From Perkinsus olseni (Eukaryota; Perkinsozoa; Perkinsida; Perkinsidae): DNA of 64,000 bases. The notes beneath the pieces were generated by a model. The model ran no database searches. It saw nothing but the letters and a program-made list of their open reading frames with translations, and had not been told where the DNA came from. Below, one piece after another: positions 11,685 through 23,282 of this stretch (position 1 is the first letter of the stretch; each line of letters opens with the position of its first letter). Made by a program: the position numbers and the translations under genes. The stretch is taken from the NCBI GenBank assembly GCA_013115135.1, contig JABANP010000221.1:1-64000 (forward strand). Reading direction: 5' to 3'.

Positions 11685-14017
11685 TTACGATGCAGCAGCA
11701 GGCGTGTAGTCTTCCAATTTACGTAGTAGCTGCTCTGGATAGCTGGGAGAATAATAATTAACAATCTCTGGAGGATACCTGTGACAAGACATGGTACGAG
11801 AGGCTACACCCAAAGCGACCATCCTCACATCTGGTTCACTTGGTCGATGTAGTCCCTCAACTGGGATCCTACTTCAGCGTTAATCTCCTGAACCTGAGGC
11901 CGCAGCGAATGATACAACCCTAGCGAAGCTAGACTTAGCAGCACTTTCTGCAATCCTCCAGACTGTACGAAGCTCCGCCTTGCCTGCTGATCATTTGGCA
12001 GGACCTTGGCGAACTGATGCACGACATACTTCTGGATGTTTGGAGGGGCCTCCTACACGAGGTCGAGTCCTAGAGGACCGTACAATAGCCAGACGCCGCT
12101 ACCTGTAGGAGGGGCTCCAATGCCGGGAGGTGAGTGCATTTTTGAATGACACTCTTCAAGGCACGCTTGGCCTTAGTCTTAAGATCTTCCGAAGAATCTT
12201 GGTGCAGATATACGGCCAGTAGCCTACACAGGCATGCGGATACCCATGGATAGTGGGGACGGAAGAACTCACCGTCTAAGTACATCAGCCTCAGCAAGGG
12301 CCCTCGAATGATCAGGGCCATGACGACCGATCTGCCCTAGCGACCTGAGGCTTCTACTCGGAGGGAAGCCAGTTGAGGGAGGCACTACCAAGCACTCGCT
12401 GCCTTGAGGTGATCCTCCGGTTCGTTGATGAGGGCTGGGAACAAACAAATATATCAGCCCACCCCCATGCACACCCTACCATCCTTCAAAGGGAGGGATG
12501 CCCTTAGAGACGATAACTGCCAGAGCTAGCGTCTCGCTGAAAGCTGCGATGAACCTACGAATACACAATTGGGCGATCGCGGCGAGCCCCAGTTCCGTAC
12601 CCAAGGCTCATGATGCCAGGCAGCCTATTGTTCCCACGAGCTTCTGTGATATAGTCGACAACTGCCGCCACTCCACCAGCATTCACGATTAACTACAATA
12701 TTCATCTCGAGTAATATCAAGCTTCTGATTCTACTAACCTTGGCAAGATCAGGAGTATGCCTGGCTATCTCGCGAATACACGTAGCAGCATTCTTCCGGA
12801 CCTGCGACCAGCAGTAGAGGGACTGCAAGTATACACAGGCTTTACATGCTCGTTAACATCCTTGAGGCAATGGAGGATCCTTGGGAATACCTCAGCCTCT
12901 ACGACAACCTGAACTGTCTCAGTCACTCTCGGTAAGCGTGCTAATTATGACCTCAGCGAGATCCACGTTGTGCTTGGCAACCTGTCCCAGGCAGGAGCAC
13001 ACCTGTCGTTTGAGGCCGCTATCAGCATGGCCCAGTTCACGGGCGATCAATGATACGCCACCAGCATCAACGACCTGAAGATATGCCACGTGAATCGAGC
13101 CCTCATACCCGTCACTATCACTGTTTGAGCCAGCTCAGGAGTGTGCTTGGCTATGTCCGCTAGGGCACTCGCTGACATTCTCTTCAACGTCAACTCTGGC
13201 TCTTGGAAACATAGAACCTTCCAAGGCGTATCCAAGGTCAAAGCTAGGTCGTAACAGATAGTACCAGCAGGGGAACAGCTCCGGCGTCGACAACTGCCAA
13301 GGCAAGCTCCTTAGTATGACGGGCTATGTATCTGGTTCGGAGTAGGGTATACGAAAGTCCTCTGTGAACCCGTACGGCGGTACCCCAGAGCCCACGCCGA
13401 GGCTTCCTTCACTGAAGGATCGAAGTCTTCTAGACACTCTACCAAAGACTCGAGTGCACCTGTGAGGACGATGGGGCCGGGGTACGAGAGAGAAGAAGTG
13501 GCCGACCTGAATCCACGACGGCTTGGGCCAATTGAGGAGAATGCTTGGCGACGGCCCTTAGCACGAAGGCAGCTGCCTTCTTAAAGAATCTAGTCACCAT
13601 CCTAGTATGTAACGGGAGAGTTCGTTAATGGAGCTGTGCACCTGTTCTGCTGTCCCAGACCATGGACCAACTGAGGCAGTATCTCGTGGGTCACTACGGA
13701 CTCAGCAAGCTCATCGGAATGATTGGCCAGGCCTGGCAAGGCGCCGTTCGACAGTAAACGACAACAGCTACTTACGTCCAAGAGCCAGAGCAGCACTCTG
13801 CTGAATCGAAGCCACGTTGTCGAGGAGTAGTGGTCTTAATAAGGCCATAACACCTGCAAAAACACTTCCGCGACGAGAATGGTAGAGGTATCTTTCCACC
13901 TGCATTCTGTAGGGTATCGATGTTCTGAGGTCGATTGGCCAACTCAGCCACGGTCTGAACGAACGTTACTCGAGACTGCTGGTATTCTTCGAATACTTGT
14001 AGGATCGCCCGGGACAT
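11685..14017 (-). CDS. SPAG6: SPAG6/PF16 armadillo-repeat axonemal protein
   Basis: Multi-exon gene of about 500 codons. The N-terminus MSRAILQVFEEYQQSRVTF and AELANRPQNIDTLQNAG match SPAG6/PF16 closely. Armadillo repeats follow in several exons (LANHSDELAESVVTHEILPQ, ALADIAKHTPELAQTV, KNAATCIREIARHTPDLAK, ALGQIGRH, CTHLPALEPLLQ), then QFAKVLPNDQQARRSFVQSG and VQEINAEVGSQL. After a last intron the tail is YPPEIVNYYSPSYPEQLLRK, ending at 11685. In other eukaryotes this protein belongs to the central-pair apparatus of motile 9+2 flagella. Its presence implies the organism makes a motile flagellated stage. Identification is strong; individual exon edges are estimated. Confidence 0.92.
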
Positions 14018-14278
14018 GGGATGGATAAAATCGCTTCGATCGCGACGATGGAAGGCAACGCCAGCAAGAAGGAAAAACCAATCTTGCAAATCTTGCAATA
14101 CTTACAGTTACTTAACGGCTCACTGCGACGCTTGTAAACTTACCGCAACCGCAACTTGCTCGAGAGGCACTCGCGTGCCACCCATTCTCAGGGGTACTCA
14201 TAGACAGAGCTGGCTTGGCAGCTGCCCCATTGAACGCGAAACCCGTAAAACGCCAATGATGCATGATTTTAATACCCG

Positions 14279-15988
14279 TCAATCCGAGTCTGAGTCGTCC
14301 TCTCTACTCTTCTTCTTAGCCAGGGCTCTGGCTCTTGCCATAGCCTTTCGGGCCTCCGTTTCCTTCCACATGGCGAAGTCGCCGGGTTTGAACGGTGGAA
14401 GGCTGGGCATTAGAGGTAGGTCATGTCGCTCTAGTTCCCGAGGAGGTGGAGGGGGAGCCTGTGCTGTGTGATTGGCTGCTGTGCTCGGATGAGGGGCCTC
14501 TCCCGTCTGTAATGTCCCTTGTTGTGTTACAGTTGTGATCGCAGGTGGGGCATTCCCCTGGGTAAGGGCAGTTGGTCCGGCCGGCCCTGTTGGCTCTAGC
14601 AATGGTCGTGTGCTTGCCAGTATCGAAGAGGTGAGGTCAACCAGTTTATCAGCAATGGTTCGCTCAGAAGCGTCTCCATTACCAGCTGTGTGCTCTACTG
14701 CCTTGCCCGGCCCCTCAGGCTCTGTTGGTTTCATCGCATCACCAGTAATCTTATCTTTGTGTCTCCTCTCCTTCTTCCGTTTCCCCTCTTTTCTGCGGTG
14801 CTCCCTTTCTGGAGTTCTGTCTCTATCGCTCCGATCCCCCTTCCTCCTGTCCTTTGAACGCGCTTTAGGCTCGTCTGCCGCTCCACTCGTGTTTTTCTGC
14901 CCATCGCCCTGGTTTCCCCTCTGTTTGCTTTCCTTTGATCGTGTTCTGTGCTTCTGCCTCTCCCTCGAGTGACCTTTCCTCACCTTTTCTTTCTCGTACC
15001 CTTTTTTCTCCCTCCTCATACCTCTCTCACTCTTATTTGCCTTCGCGTCGCTAGATCCGCCAGAGCGCCCACCTCTCGAGCGTACATTATCCTTGTGGTC
15101 GCTTCCTGCTTTTCCTTTCGTCTCGCCTGTTTTCATCGCAACTTCGTTATTCTCTCTCCTCGCTGACCTTTTCTCTCTCGAGGATCTCTGCTCTTCACCA
15201 TCATCAGCCCCTTTGGACTTGCTCCTCGCTGCCCTCTTCTCTCTCGAAGATCTCTCCCTTTTACCATCATCAGCCTCTTCCGATCGGCTCCTGGCTGGTC
15301 TCTTCTCCCTACTGGATCTTCCTTTCTTACCGTTATCAGTCTCTTTAGAACTGCTCCTCCCCGATTTCTTCACTCTCCTATATTTCTTCCTCTCTCCATC
15401 ATCAACTGCTTTGGACCTACCTCTAGCTGACCTCTTCTCCGTCAACTCTTTCTCCCTCTCTTCTTTGTCCTTCCCTCGGGATCTGCTCCTTGGTGAGCTT
15501 TTCCTCTTCCCCGATTTTCCTTTCCTTCTTTCGCCAGTCTCCTCAGACCCGCTTCTCATAGATCTTCCGTCCTCCCGTCTGTCTTTGACTGCACGCTCTT
15601 CGTTCTTTGTCCTTTTCGCTCTGCTGGAGTGTTTCTTCTCCTCATTCTTTTTCTTGGCTTGCCCATTTCTCCCGTGGTCTGAGCTGTCATCAACAGGCCT
15701 AGATCCAGATCTGCTCAGATCCTCTCCACGTTCTCCCACCACCTCCAGCTTCAGGTCAGCATTCCGGCCATCTACTTGCATACCTCTCTTCGGGCCCTCT
15801 TGTTGCTGAATCGCTCCACTCAGCAGCGTCACCATTTTACTCAAGTTATTCTCCTCGTATTTCTGTTGTGTGAGCGACTGAAGACCTTTCACGGCCTTAA
15901 CCGCCAACAAGATCCCCAGCTGCCTTTGCAGGAATTGATTTTCTCTCCTGAGTCGATCCAATCTTCGCTCCGCCTCCTCAATGCTCAT
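14279..15988 (-). CDS. highly charged coiled-coil, Arg/Ser/Glu/Lys-rich protein
   Basis: One long exon of about 569 codons from the ATG at 15988. The N-terminus (MSIEEAERRLDRLRRENQFL) is a predicted coiled coil of about 45 residues. The middle 350 residues are low-complexity basic/acidic sequence with repeats of the form R-S-x-E-x-D-D-G-K and SSREKRSAR, giving an SR-protein-like look and many potential nuclear localisation signals. The C-terminus is different: a Pro/Ala-rich part, then LPPFKPGDFAMWKETEARKA and an acidic end (REDDSDSD). The frame stays open upstream of the ATG for about 45 codons without another ATG, so an upstream exon may extend it. Family not recognised; a nuclear RNA-related role is only a guess from composition. 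Confidence 0.65.
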   Translation of the reverse strand: MSIEEAERRLDRLRRENQFLQRQLGILLAVKAVKGLQSLTQQKYEENNLSKMVTLLSGAIQQQEGPKRGMQVDGRNADLKLEVVGERGEDLSRSGSRPVDDSSDHGRNGQAKKKNEEKKHSSRAKRTKNEERAVKDRREDGRSMRSGSEETGERRKGKSGKRKSSPRSRSRGKDKEEREKELTEKRSARGRSKAVDDGERKKYRRVKKSGRSSSKETDNGKKGRSSREKRPARSRSEEADDGKRERSSREKRAARSKSKGADDGEEQRSSREKRSARRENNEVAMKTGETKGKAGSDHKDNVRSRGGRSGGSSDAKANKSERGMRREKKGYEKEKVRKGHSRERQKHRTRSKESKQRGNQGDGQKNTSGAADEPKARSKDRRKGDRSDRDRTPEREHRRKEGKRKKERRHKDKITGDAMKPTEPEGPGKAVEHTAGNGDASERTIADKLVDLTSSILASTRPLLEPTGPAGPTALTQGNAPPAITTVTQQGTLQTGEAPHPSTAANHTAQAPPPPPRELERHDLPLMPSLPPFKPGDFAMWKETEARKAMARARALAKKKSREDDSDSD

Positions 15989-16126
15989 CACTTCGCTCCT
16001 CCCATCACCTCTATCTCGAAGCTCTCTCCGAGCCCTGGAGGCCGGTACGAACTGAGGTAGCGGTTCTTCAGGGATATCCAGTGGGAAGAGGAGGAGAAAG
16101 CAATGCCGATCTATTAGCGCTCGAAA

Positions 16127-16493
16127 TCACATGTTCCGAAGCCAGCTCATGCGCGCCCTGCGTTCACTCGGTCCGCCCTGGAAATGCTCAGATTGTCGTA
16201 TTCCGACGGTCTCTGATTCTGAGGGCTCCTCAAACGTCTTCTGCGAATGCGGATCGGATGGAGCTTTTGAACGAACTCTGAGTTGGAAAGCACGTGTGCT
16301 TGGAGGTACAGTTCGAACCGGAGTCGTTACCTCACCTTGCTAGTCCCCCTAGATTGTGTTTGGCACACAACTCTGGCGGTCTCAGCTGCCGCGAGTGTCC
16401 GCCCTTTACAGGACTCTTATGTGCGCGGTCATTTTTTCTTCTCTTTTTATGAGGGGCAGGTTCGGCGTCCGATTCATTGATGTATATCGGCAT
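16127..16493 (-). CDS. possible small two-exon basic protein
   Basis: On the minus strand, MPIYINESDAEPAPHKKRRK (nuclear-signal-like) runs to a good donor (GCAAG|GTGAGG, intron start 16335). After an acceptor near 16278 the frame continues VRSKAPSDPHSQKTFEEPSE to a stop at 16127. Phase is consistent across this intron of about 58 bases. It could be a separate small gene or upstream exons of the charged protein at 14279-15988. A plus-strand frame over the same bases also looks open, so this call is weak. Confidence 0.3.
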
Positions 16494-16943
16494 CGCGCCC
16501 TGTCGTGCTTGGCTCCACGCCGAAGTCAATTGTTACGAGTCCTTGCATATATGTTTGAATCACGCGGAGTATCGGAGTGCGTTACGTCTCGCACCGTCAA
16601 CTGCCTATAGGAATTTATTCATCAAACTCAAAGCAGGATTAGAGACCTGGACGAAAGCCTAGTCTTATAAGTATACCACCTTCAAAGGTAGCATGATTAC
16701 AGCAACATTGTGATGCTCTTATTACTATCATCGAGGCTCCCGTCCTGTGCCGTAGTGAGACCTCAGCCACATTATCATTGGACGGTTAAAAAAACTTGCC
16801 TTCGATGCAGAAAAAGGGGGTTGAATATTTCACAGGGCGTTCCACTCTTCATCTCAATCTTGCCCAAGTAGGTAGATCTTACCCTCGCAGGAGGACGATG
16901 ATGATTATGATAGCTGCGCCTTTTTGTCACAGAGCTGCTAGTG

Positions 16944-17465
16944 TCAAGCACGACCCCTGAAACGTTTACAAAACTCCCTGCGATGAGCAGGCAGACAGCA
17001 CGAAGAGAGACAGGAGCTCAAAAGATCTGGCGGCGGTATGACCGAGAGCCTGAAGCGAGTGGTTCCTCCTTTCCAGCGGATCAGAACCATGTTGCTGCTT
17101 TTGACGACCAGAAGCACCGTGAGAGTCAAATCTGTACTGTAGGCCTCGAAGTCAGGCTTGTAAGCAGCTGGTATCGGATCGACAGAACGAAGAACTAAGT
17201 CCTCGATATGGTAGTCAGGATGCTTGACAATCCCGTACCGGGCTGAGAAGCGGGCCCGCTCAGCGTTGTCCTTATGCAAGTTGAAAGTGACCATACAGTC
17301 GCCCTCGGGAGTGAAGTTGAAATCTAGATCGGTGACCGGTGGATTCAAGTCCGTGCCGTCGTAGAAAAACTCGTAGCGACCGAGAAGACATCCCGCACAA
17401 GCTTGCCCATGGGATGAGGGTAGGATACAAAATACCACGACGATGAACAGCGATAGAATAGACAT
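16944..17465 (-). CDS. small secreted protein, unrecognised
   Basis: Single-exon gene of 173 codons from the ATG at 17465. It begins with a strong signal peptide (MSILSLFIVVVFCILPSSHG), then QACAGCLLGRYEFFYDG. The mature part is beta-rich with hydrophobic/charged alternation (DCMVTFNLHKD, SARYGIVKHPDYHIEDLVL, MVLIRWKGGTTRF). The C-terminus carries a Cys cluster (SSCLSSCCLPAHRREFCKR). No family recognised. The overall layout (signal peptide, small all-beta body, Cys tail) suggests a lineage-specific secreted protein. Confidence 0.65.
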   Translation of the reverse strand: MSILSLFIVVVFCILPSSHGQACAGCLLGRYEFFYDGTDLNPPVTDLDFNFTPEGDCMVTFNLHKDNAERARFSARYGIVKHPDYHIEDLVLRSVDPIPAAYKPDFEAYSTDLTLTVLLVVKSSNMVLIRWKGGTTRFRLSVIPPPDLLSSCLSSCCLPAHRREFCKRFRGRA

Positions 17466-17867
17466 AGACACAAAGAAGCTACATAAGGTATGGAAACAGG
17501 TTCATGCACAGTGGCCCAGGTTAGAGATACGGGGAAGAGATAGGGGGAACCTGCCGTAACGCAGACAGGTACCACATTAGCTATCCGATAGTTCATCGTG
17601 CCCAAGACCGAGGACGCATGCTCAAGGATCACGCGTGCATGGTAGTTTTCGGGCGATGCGAGTATTTTCGTGGCGCCCAAATTTCTTTGTTCCTAGCGGA
17701 GCGATGCAGTATCTTGGGCGCTGCTGCTGTTGCATATCCGTCCCGGTGCAATGTGACGCCATGAGAGCACATGCATTTTTTTGCGTTGAGTTCCACCAGT
17801 CGGGCAGAATCCTGGCGAGGAGAGGAGAGCTGACGTTTTGGAAGCTTTTGTTGTCTTGGTCGTCAGT

Positions 17868-20012
17868 ATGCAAAAAGCGTCAACTTATCATCCCCAGACG
17901 GCGGCTCTATTACCGGCTTCTTCCGACGGGAACCCGACTGAAACAGCAACAGTCGGAGCGGATCAGACCACCCCTTTAGCGATGCCCTATGCGGCCAATA
18001 GCCGGGCGACTGCATCTCGGCTGAGGGATGCGCAAAACGAGGGGGTTACTGTACCAGGGTTACAGCATTTACAAGATGATGGAGGGTTCGACGAAGGAGA
18101 AGGGCTCAGTAATCCGGCGTCAGGAGGGTATGATAGCGATGGCCAAGGGAATGCACAGGGAGATCAGGAGGAGGAGGAAACGCAGAAAGGAGAACAAGGA
18201 GAGCAACAAGGAGAGGGGACACAGGGGCCGATGCTTGTTCCACAGCAGCCACAACAACAGCAGCAGCTCCAAAATGGAGACCAGCAAAGGATGATCATAG
18301 CACAGCATCAACAGCAAATACTAATGGTGTGTCCAGCTGCCGTTCCACCCGGGCCTTCACTTTACGTTCCATTGCTGTCCAGATGCAACATCAACAACAA
18401 CAACAGCAATTAGGAGGGACTCAATCGTACGGAGCATCTCTGGATGGACAGATGGCGATGCAACAGCAACTCAATGCTACTGCTGCTGCTGCTGCAGTGC
18501 GGGGGTTCGATCGCCAGCAACAGCAGCAGCAGGTGCCCTCTGCCGGGATGACGTACTCAGAAGGAGCAAGAGGTGGGACAGGGAATGAAGGGAATAAATG
18601 GTAGTGTTGGTGTTAATCTAGGGTCCTTACCACACCATCATCATCAACAGCAGCAGCAGCAGCATCATCATCATCATGGTGGTGCTGGTCCGGGTTTTGG
18701 TACAATTGACCCGAGTACTACTGCTGAATCCGAAAAGGCTAGGCAGACGGAGGGTAGCTGGCAGTGTGAACAATGCGGCAATATCAATTACGCCAATCGA
18801 CTCTTTTGCAATATGCATAAGTGTCAGGTAGGATTATGATACGGTCATCATCATCATCACTTGCACGCATGCACATGGGGAATGGTATCTTATTGTTGAT
18901 TTAGGCACCAAGACCCCTGAGCGAGTGGAGATGTGTTTGTGGTAACATCAACTATCGGAATCGGTTTGTTTGCAATATGCGAAAGTGTGGCCTGCCTCGG
19001 CCAATGGACTCCCAAACGCAAGCTTTGCTTTTCAAGTAATACGTCACGTTCTTCGCGAATCGGTAATTCTACTCGTCATGCTGTTGCAGTCGGAGAGCTG
19101 CGGAGCTGGCACAACAACAGAATCAACAGCAACAACGACAGCAAGTTGGAGTTTATGATCAAGGTGAGGGTCGCTTCGCTCTTGAATAGTGGATTGCGAT
19201 GTGCTACAGGGGGACCGAGGGCAAAGGCGTCGATGACCCCATCAGCAGCAGCAGCAGCACTGGCTCCTATGGTCATGCCAGGCAGTACTCAGTATGGCCA
19301 AAGCGGCCTTAATTTCCCTCTACCTCAACAGCTGCAGGCTGCGTTACCAACGGGAAGAGGAGGATTAGCTCAGCAGCAAGGCCAACAGCAGCAAGCAGCA
19401 CCAAGTAGTAGCATCTCGTTGTTGCCTGATGTTCTTCGGTAGATTTCCTTTACTCGTTCAGTGAGTGGCAGCTGGGTCTGTTCAGCTTGTAACAATGTCA
19501 ACTACCCCCACAGAGCCTTCTGTAACGGTCATCACTGTAAACGACCACGTCAAGAGGTATTTACAGCAATTTAGCAACTCGTTAAAAACAATAAGTAAAG
19601 GTATCTTAGGTTGACCCAGCGTATGCTCAACAACTTGCGATGAGCAGTAGTGTACCCACACTATCATATACTAGCGGGGGCCAATCCCCATTGGTTGTGG
19701 CCACCGGTGCAGCAGCACAGATGATCCCTTCTTCTATCCCTACTACTACTTCCAGTGGTCCTGGTATTGATACCATACCTGAGCATCACGGGTCGGAGCA
19801 TGCCCGGGGCAGGGGGACAGCATCAGCTGCAGGGGCAGCAGCAGCACCGATACCGGAAGGTTGCTGGACGTAAGTGGAGTTCTCATATCTGGTTGCTTGA
19901 GACTTACCGCATCTGCAGGTGTTTAGAGTGCGGCAACTTAAATTATCCGCGGAGGACTTTCTGTAACAAACGAGGTTGCGGAGCACCAAGGCCGGAAGGT
20001 CGCGGGGAGTAG
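17868..20012 (+). CDS. protein with four RanBP2-type zinc fingers and poly-Gln/His tracts
   Basis: Multi-exon gene starting at the ATG MQKASTYHPQ and ending at 20012. The N-terminal 200 residues are Gly/Glu/Gln-rich with several poly-Gln runs and one His-rich run. Four zinc fingers of the RanBP2 pattern W-x-C-x2-C-x3-N-x6-C-x-x-x-x-C follow. They begin SWQCEQCGNINYANRLFC, EWRCVCGNINYRNRFVC (one residue shorter between the first two cysteines), SWVCSACNNVNYPHRAFC and CWTCLECGNLNYPRRTFC. Intron positions inside or beside the fingers keep frame. Linkers are Ala/Gln-rich. Fingers with the N-x-N/N-Y-R pattern in plant and animal proteins (ZRANB2 type) bind single-stranded RNA. An RNA-binding role is therefore a reasonable inference, with the Gln-rich part perhaps driving assembly. 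Confidence 0.82.
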
Positions 20013-21323
20013 TTGTAGTAGTGAAGTGGTGTCATACCCCGTTATCCCCGTTATGTAGCCTACCCCTTATGTGACCTTCTCTGAGACCTCCATTTCTAAT
20101 AACAATAATATCAGCATGATAATGATGATTATACAGTATCCTCCTTGTTGTTCAATAATAGACTTTATCGGTCTCTGCCATAACATGGCTTCCTCATGGA
20201 TGTTCTCGTCGACCACCGCCACCATTCACTACCTTTTTCGACGCCCAATAGTTTTGCATTGGGCTCTGCTGCTGCCGCTGCTTCTGCGAGAAATGAAGGC
20301 TGCTCTTGTCGTCTTGGTCATCTTGGTCGTCGTCGTCGTCGTTGGTATCGTTAAGATTGTCTTGGCATTCTTGAGGCCTAGCGCTGGTTTGCGAGTATTT
20401 CCTCTGTATACTTCCCCAAACCATCGCTGATGGCAGTTCTGGTGCTTGTTCTCCCTGCTTCTTGATGATGTTGATGGATGCTTCTACCGCTGTTCTAGTG
20501 GTGTGAACCCTACCATTTCTTCTGCTCCAAAAACTACTTCTACTTGTGTGACTAGTAGATTTCCGCTGACGTGTCGAGGTCGTAGAGGGATGAATTCATG
20601 AGCGAGTAACATTATCAACATCAGCATCATCATCGTTGTTCTCCTCTTCTTCTTCTTGTTGTAGTATTCCGGGCTGCGGTACTTGTGGTCAAAGTGAGCC
20701 ATCGTAAAGTGATAATAATATGGAACACAAAGCGCGGAGTTTCGCTACTTCCAATTGAAGCGTCATCATCATTATTATTATGATATTTGTCGTCGTCGTC
20801 GTCGTCGTTGCGGTCATGGTGGTGGTTCCGTCCGTAGCTCTGTCGTAGTCGATGTTATGGAAGTCTGGAGAGCCTGTTGTCCTTTGTGCTGTATGGTCGT
20901 AATGCTTTTTATCGCATTTATCGTTTTGTGACAGTAATGTGTAGTCTGAAGAGTAAGATGTTGGTTGTTGAAGAAGTTCACACTCTGATGGCATCTTGCT
21001 CTTGCAAAGAGAGCTGCAGCAGCAACAGCAGTAATAACAGTTCCTCTGTTACAACTGTCATAATGAAGTAACAACTTCAACACCAACTCATAACATCTCA
21101 ATACCAACTCATTCATTACTACTACTCCTACTACTTCTACCACCAAGACCTCCTCCACAGTTCTGGTGGGCAGTAGTCATTGTAAAATCTTCATCATAAT
21201 CATCATTATCAGATTATCCCCTATAGTAGATGATCTTACACGTTTCCTTATACCCCTCTTTGCGTTCCACGTTTGCTAATAGCCTTCCTGTGTATGCGCA
21301 CAGAGCCATTTACTTAGCCGGCG
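20013..21323. other. intergenic, microsatellite-rich
   Basis: About 1.3 kb with many short runs of GTC, ATC, ATT and CTT triplets (for example around 20330-20342 and 20790-20812). Several frames are open merely because of these runs. No gene supported. Confidence 0.6.
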
Positions 21324-22767
21324 ATGTCGTCTGCCCCGGCTGCTGTACTCAGCTTTGAGGATGTCGTCAAAGTGGAATTCGATTTTGCTGTCAGAACAGT
21401 TAAGCGGGCAACCGTCAAGTTTTCAGCATCAACGACGAGAGGTGAGGAGAGGCTCCGGCTAACTCGGACGAGGATGGAATTGTTACTGTCATCGGCTGCT
21501 CGACGCAGATTTTGTGGACACGCTGGCCGTGCTAGTCTACTTGACCCTATTTCTAGTCCTACTTCGAGTGCAGCTTCATCAGCCCTCTTTCGATTCTCGC
21601 AGTACCTGCATCTGCCATTGACACACCTGGGTATCATTCCACTACACTCTTCTTCAGACATTGATGAGGAAGATAACGACGGCGGCTCGTTGGCAGGAGT
21701 CCCTCCCGGCAGCCATCACCTCGGTAAAAGCAGTGTTTTCTCTTTTCCAAGTGACCCCTTTCTGCAGGTACATTAATACAGGCTCTGATATTCGAGTTGA
21801 GGGGGCGGAAACCCCACGCTGGACGCGAGCTGCTTCGATCCGTCAGTCATGAGTTGGTTCTTTACGGCCATTTGCAGTGCCCGGAATTTTACGAGGGACT
21901 CGGCAATTGCGTGACGAATCGACAGAAGATGCAGTTCATATGTCTTGGAATGAAGGACCCCAGCTTCGATGGCGACTTTATTGAGATATTCGCTGATCTG
22001 GTCGGCTCTGGTCTGGTGAGCGTGAAAGATTGCTCTCTCCATACTTTGCGAGACCAGCCGTACAACCTGTCGGCAGAGGAGGCCAGGAGACTCGTGTTTG
22101 AGCTCGTTGAGAATGCCTGCGATAACGTGGAAGATGTTGTGGCGATGACGAGGCGGATGTACCATCCGTCCGAGGAGACCGAATCTAATGCTTGTCTTGG
22201 TGGGTCATGGTCTTAGGCTGATGAACTCACGAATGTCTCCTGTCTCAGATGCGATACTGAAGAGCAATTTCTTCGACGACATTGTTGGGGGTTCGGTGCT
22301 TCAGGAGAAGGATAGAGTCCGTCGTGCTATATGTGATGTTTTCCCGGCAGCCAAAAAAGTAGGGTCGCCAGTTAACCGACTGTATCACCGTTTGAATGGG
22401 TTGTTAGGTAGTGGACGGCTGGATACAACGGCACGAGGAAGAGGGTGATAGTGATGATTCTCTGGACTCCTTCGTTGTCTCCGATCGGGAGATTGACGAT
22501 GAATTCGATGATGACAGTGATACAGATGCTACTACTGCCTCTGAAGGCGAGGGTTCCGTCAACATTGAGGAGGTTGACGATGGTGATGATTCTATGAGTG
22601 TCGACGAGGAGCAAGCAGCTGAAGCACCAGCTGAGGGGCATGGACGGCTGAGGAAGGCTCGGGATATGGCAGACAGAAGGGACAGTTGTGATCTCTCCCC
22701 AACCGCGCCAGCGACGGGCGACGAGACGCGATCCAATAGTGATAACGATGATGATAATGATGGATAG
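21324..22767 (+). CDS. conserved-looking protein with acidic C-terminal tail, unrecognised
   Basis: Start MSSAPAAVLSFEDVVKVEFD, then a basic stretch (TRTRMELLLSSAARRRFCGH). After an intron at about 21723-21767 the frame continues TLIQALIFELRGRKPHAG and a helical region (CPEFYEGLGNCVTNRQKMQF, DFIEIFADLVGSGLVSVKD, EARRLVFELVENACDNVED). Two further introns lead to LDAILKSNFFDDIVGGSVLQ and AICDVFPAAKK|VVDGWIQRH. The last 110 residues are dominated by Asp/Glu/Ser (DDEFDDDSDTDATTASEGEG) with an interrupting basic patch. Acidic tails like this are common in nucleolar and chromatin proteins, but I do not recognise the domain. Confidence 0.6.
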
Positions 22768-23282
22768 TATTACCGTTCATTACCTTCTTAGCCGCCATTA
22801 GAATGATGATGATGATGATTGTTAGTATTCCCTATTGCCTGTAACGTACACAAACGTTTTATTACGCCCCTCTCGAGTTCGACTAGTGGGTAATATTGCA
22901 CGAGACATTCATGCACCTCGCTAAACACCGAGCTCGAGAAGCACGGGTCGAGTAGCAGCACGCGCTAGCTGATCGAACAAAAAGTGCGACGTGGCGTCAC
23001 GAGGGCGGAGCGAAGCAAAATCAGACCTAAAATTGCGCGAGTCTTCGCTGCCCGAGTTCACATGTCGATGCAGAACGCCCCTCCTACGACATCAATAAGG
23101 CGAGACGGAGTACTATGCTGCTGCCGCTGCTGTCTTTGCTGCTGTTCACTGAACGTACATTCAGCCGTTGTCCGTTGATGGACGGAAGCCAATGAGAGGT
23201 GTGGATGATAACGGAAGGACCCTTGGTAGTGTGCAGTCCCTTCACTGTGCTCTATCCCAACAGTAGTCTCTTACTAGGCCGA

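Noticed and set aside
15093..15809. 238-codon Leu/Ser/Phe-rich plus-strand frame that looks membrane-like
   Set aside because: Exact antisense of the charged protein's Arg/Glu/Ser repeats; its composition follows from them.
16131..16343. Plus-strand frame with Cys pairs (KCSDCRIPT, FCECGSD)
   Set aside because: Antisense to a phase-consistent minus-strand splice pair, with no upstream or downstream exon and no family match.
20071..21158. Open frames with Asp, Thr or Val runs
   Set aside because: They are translations of GTC/ATC/ATT microsatellites.
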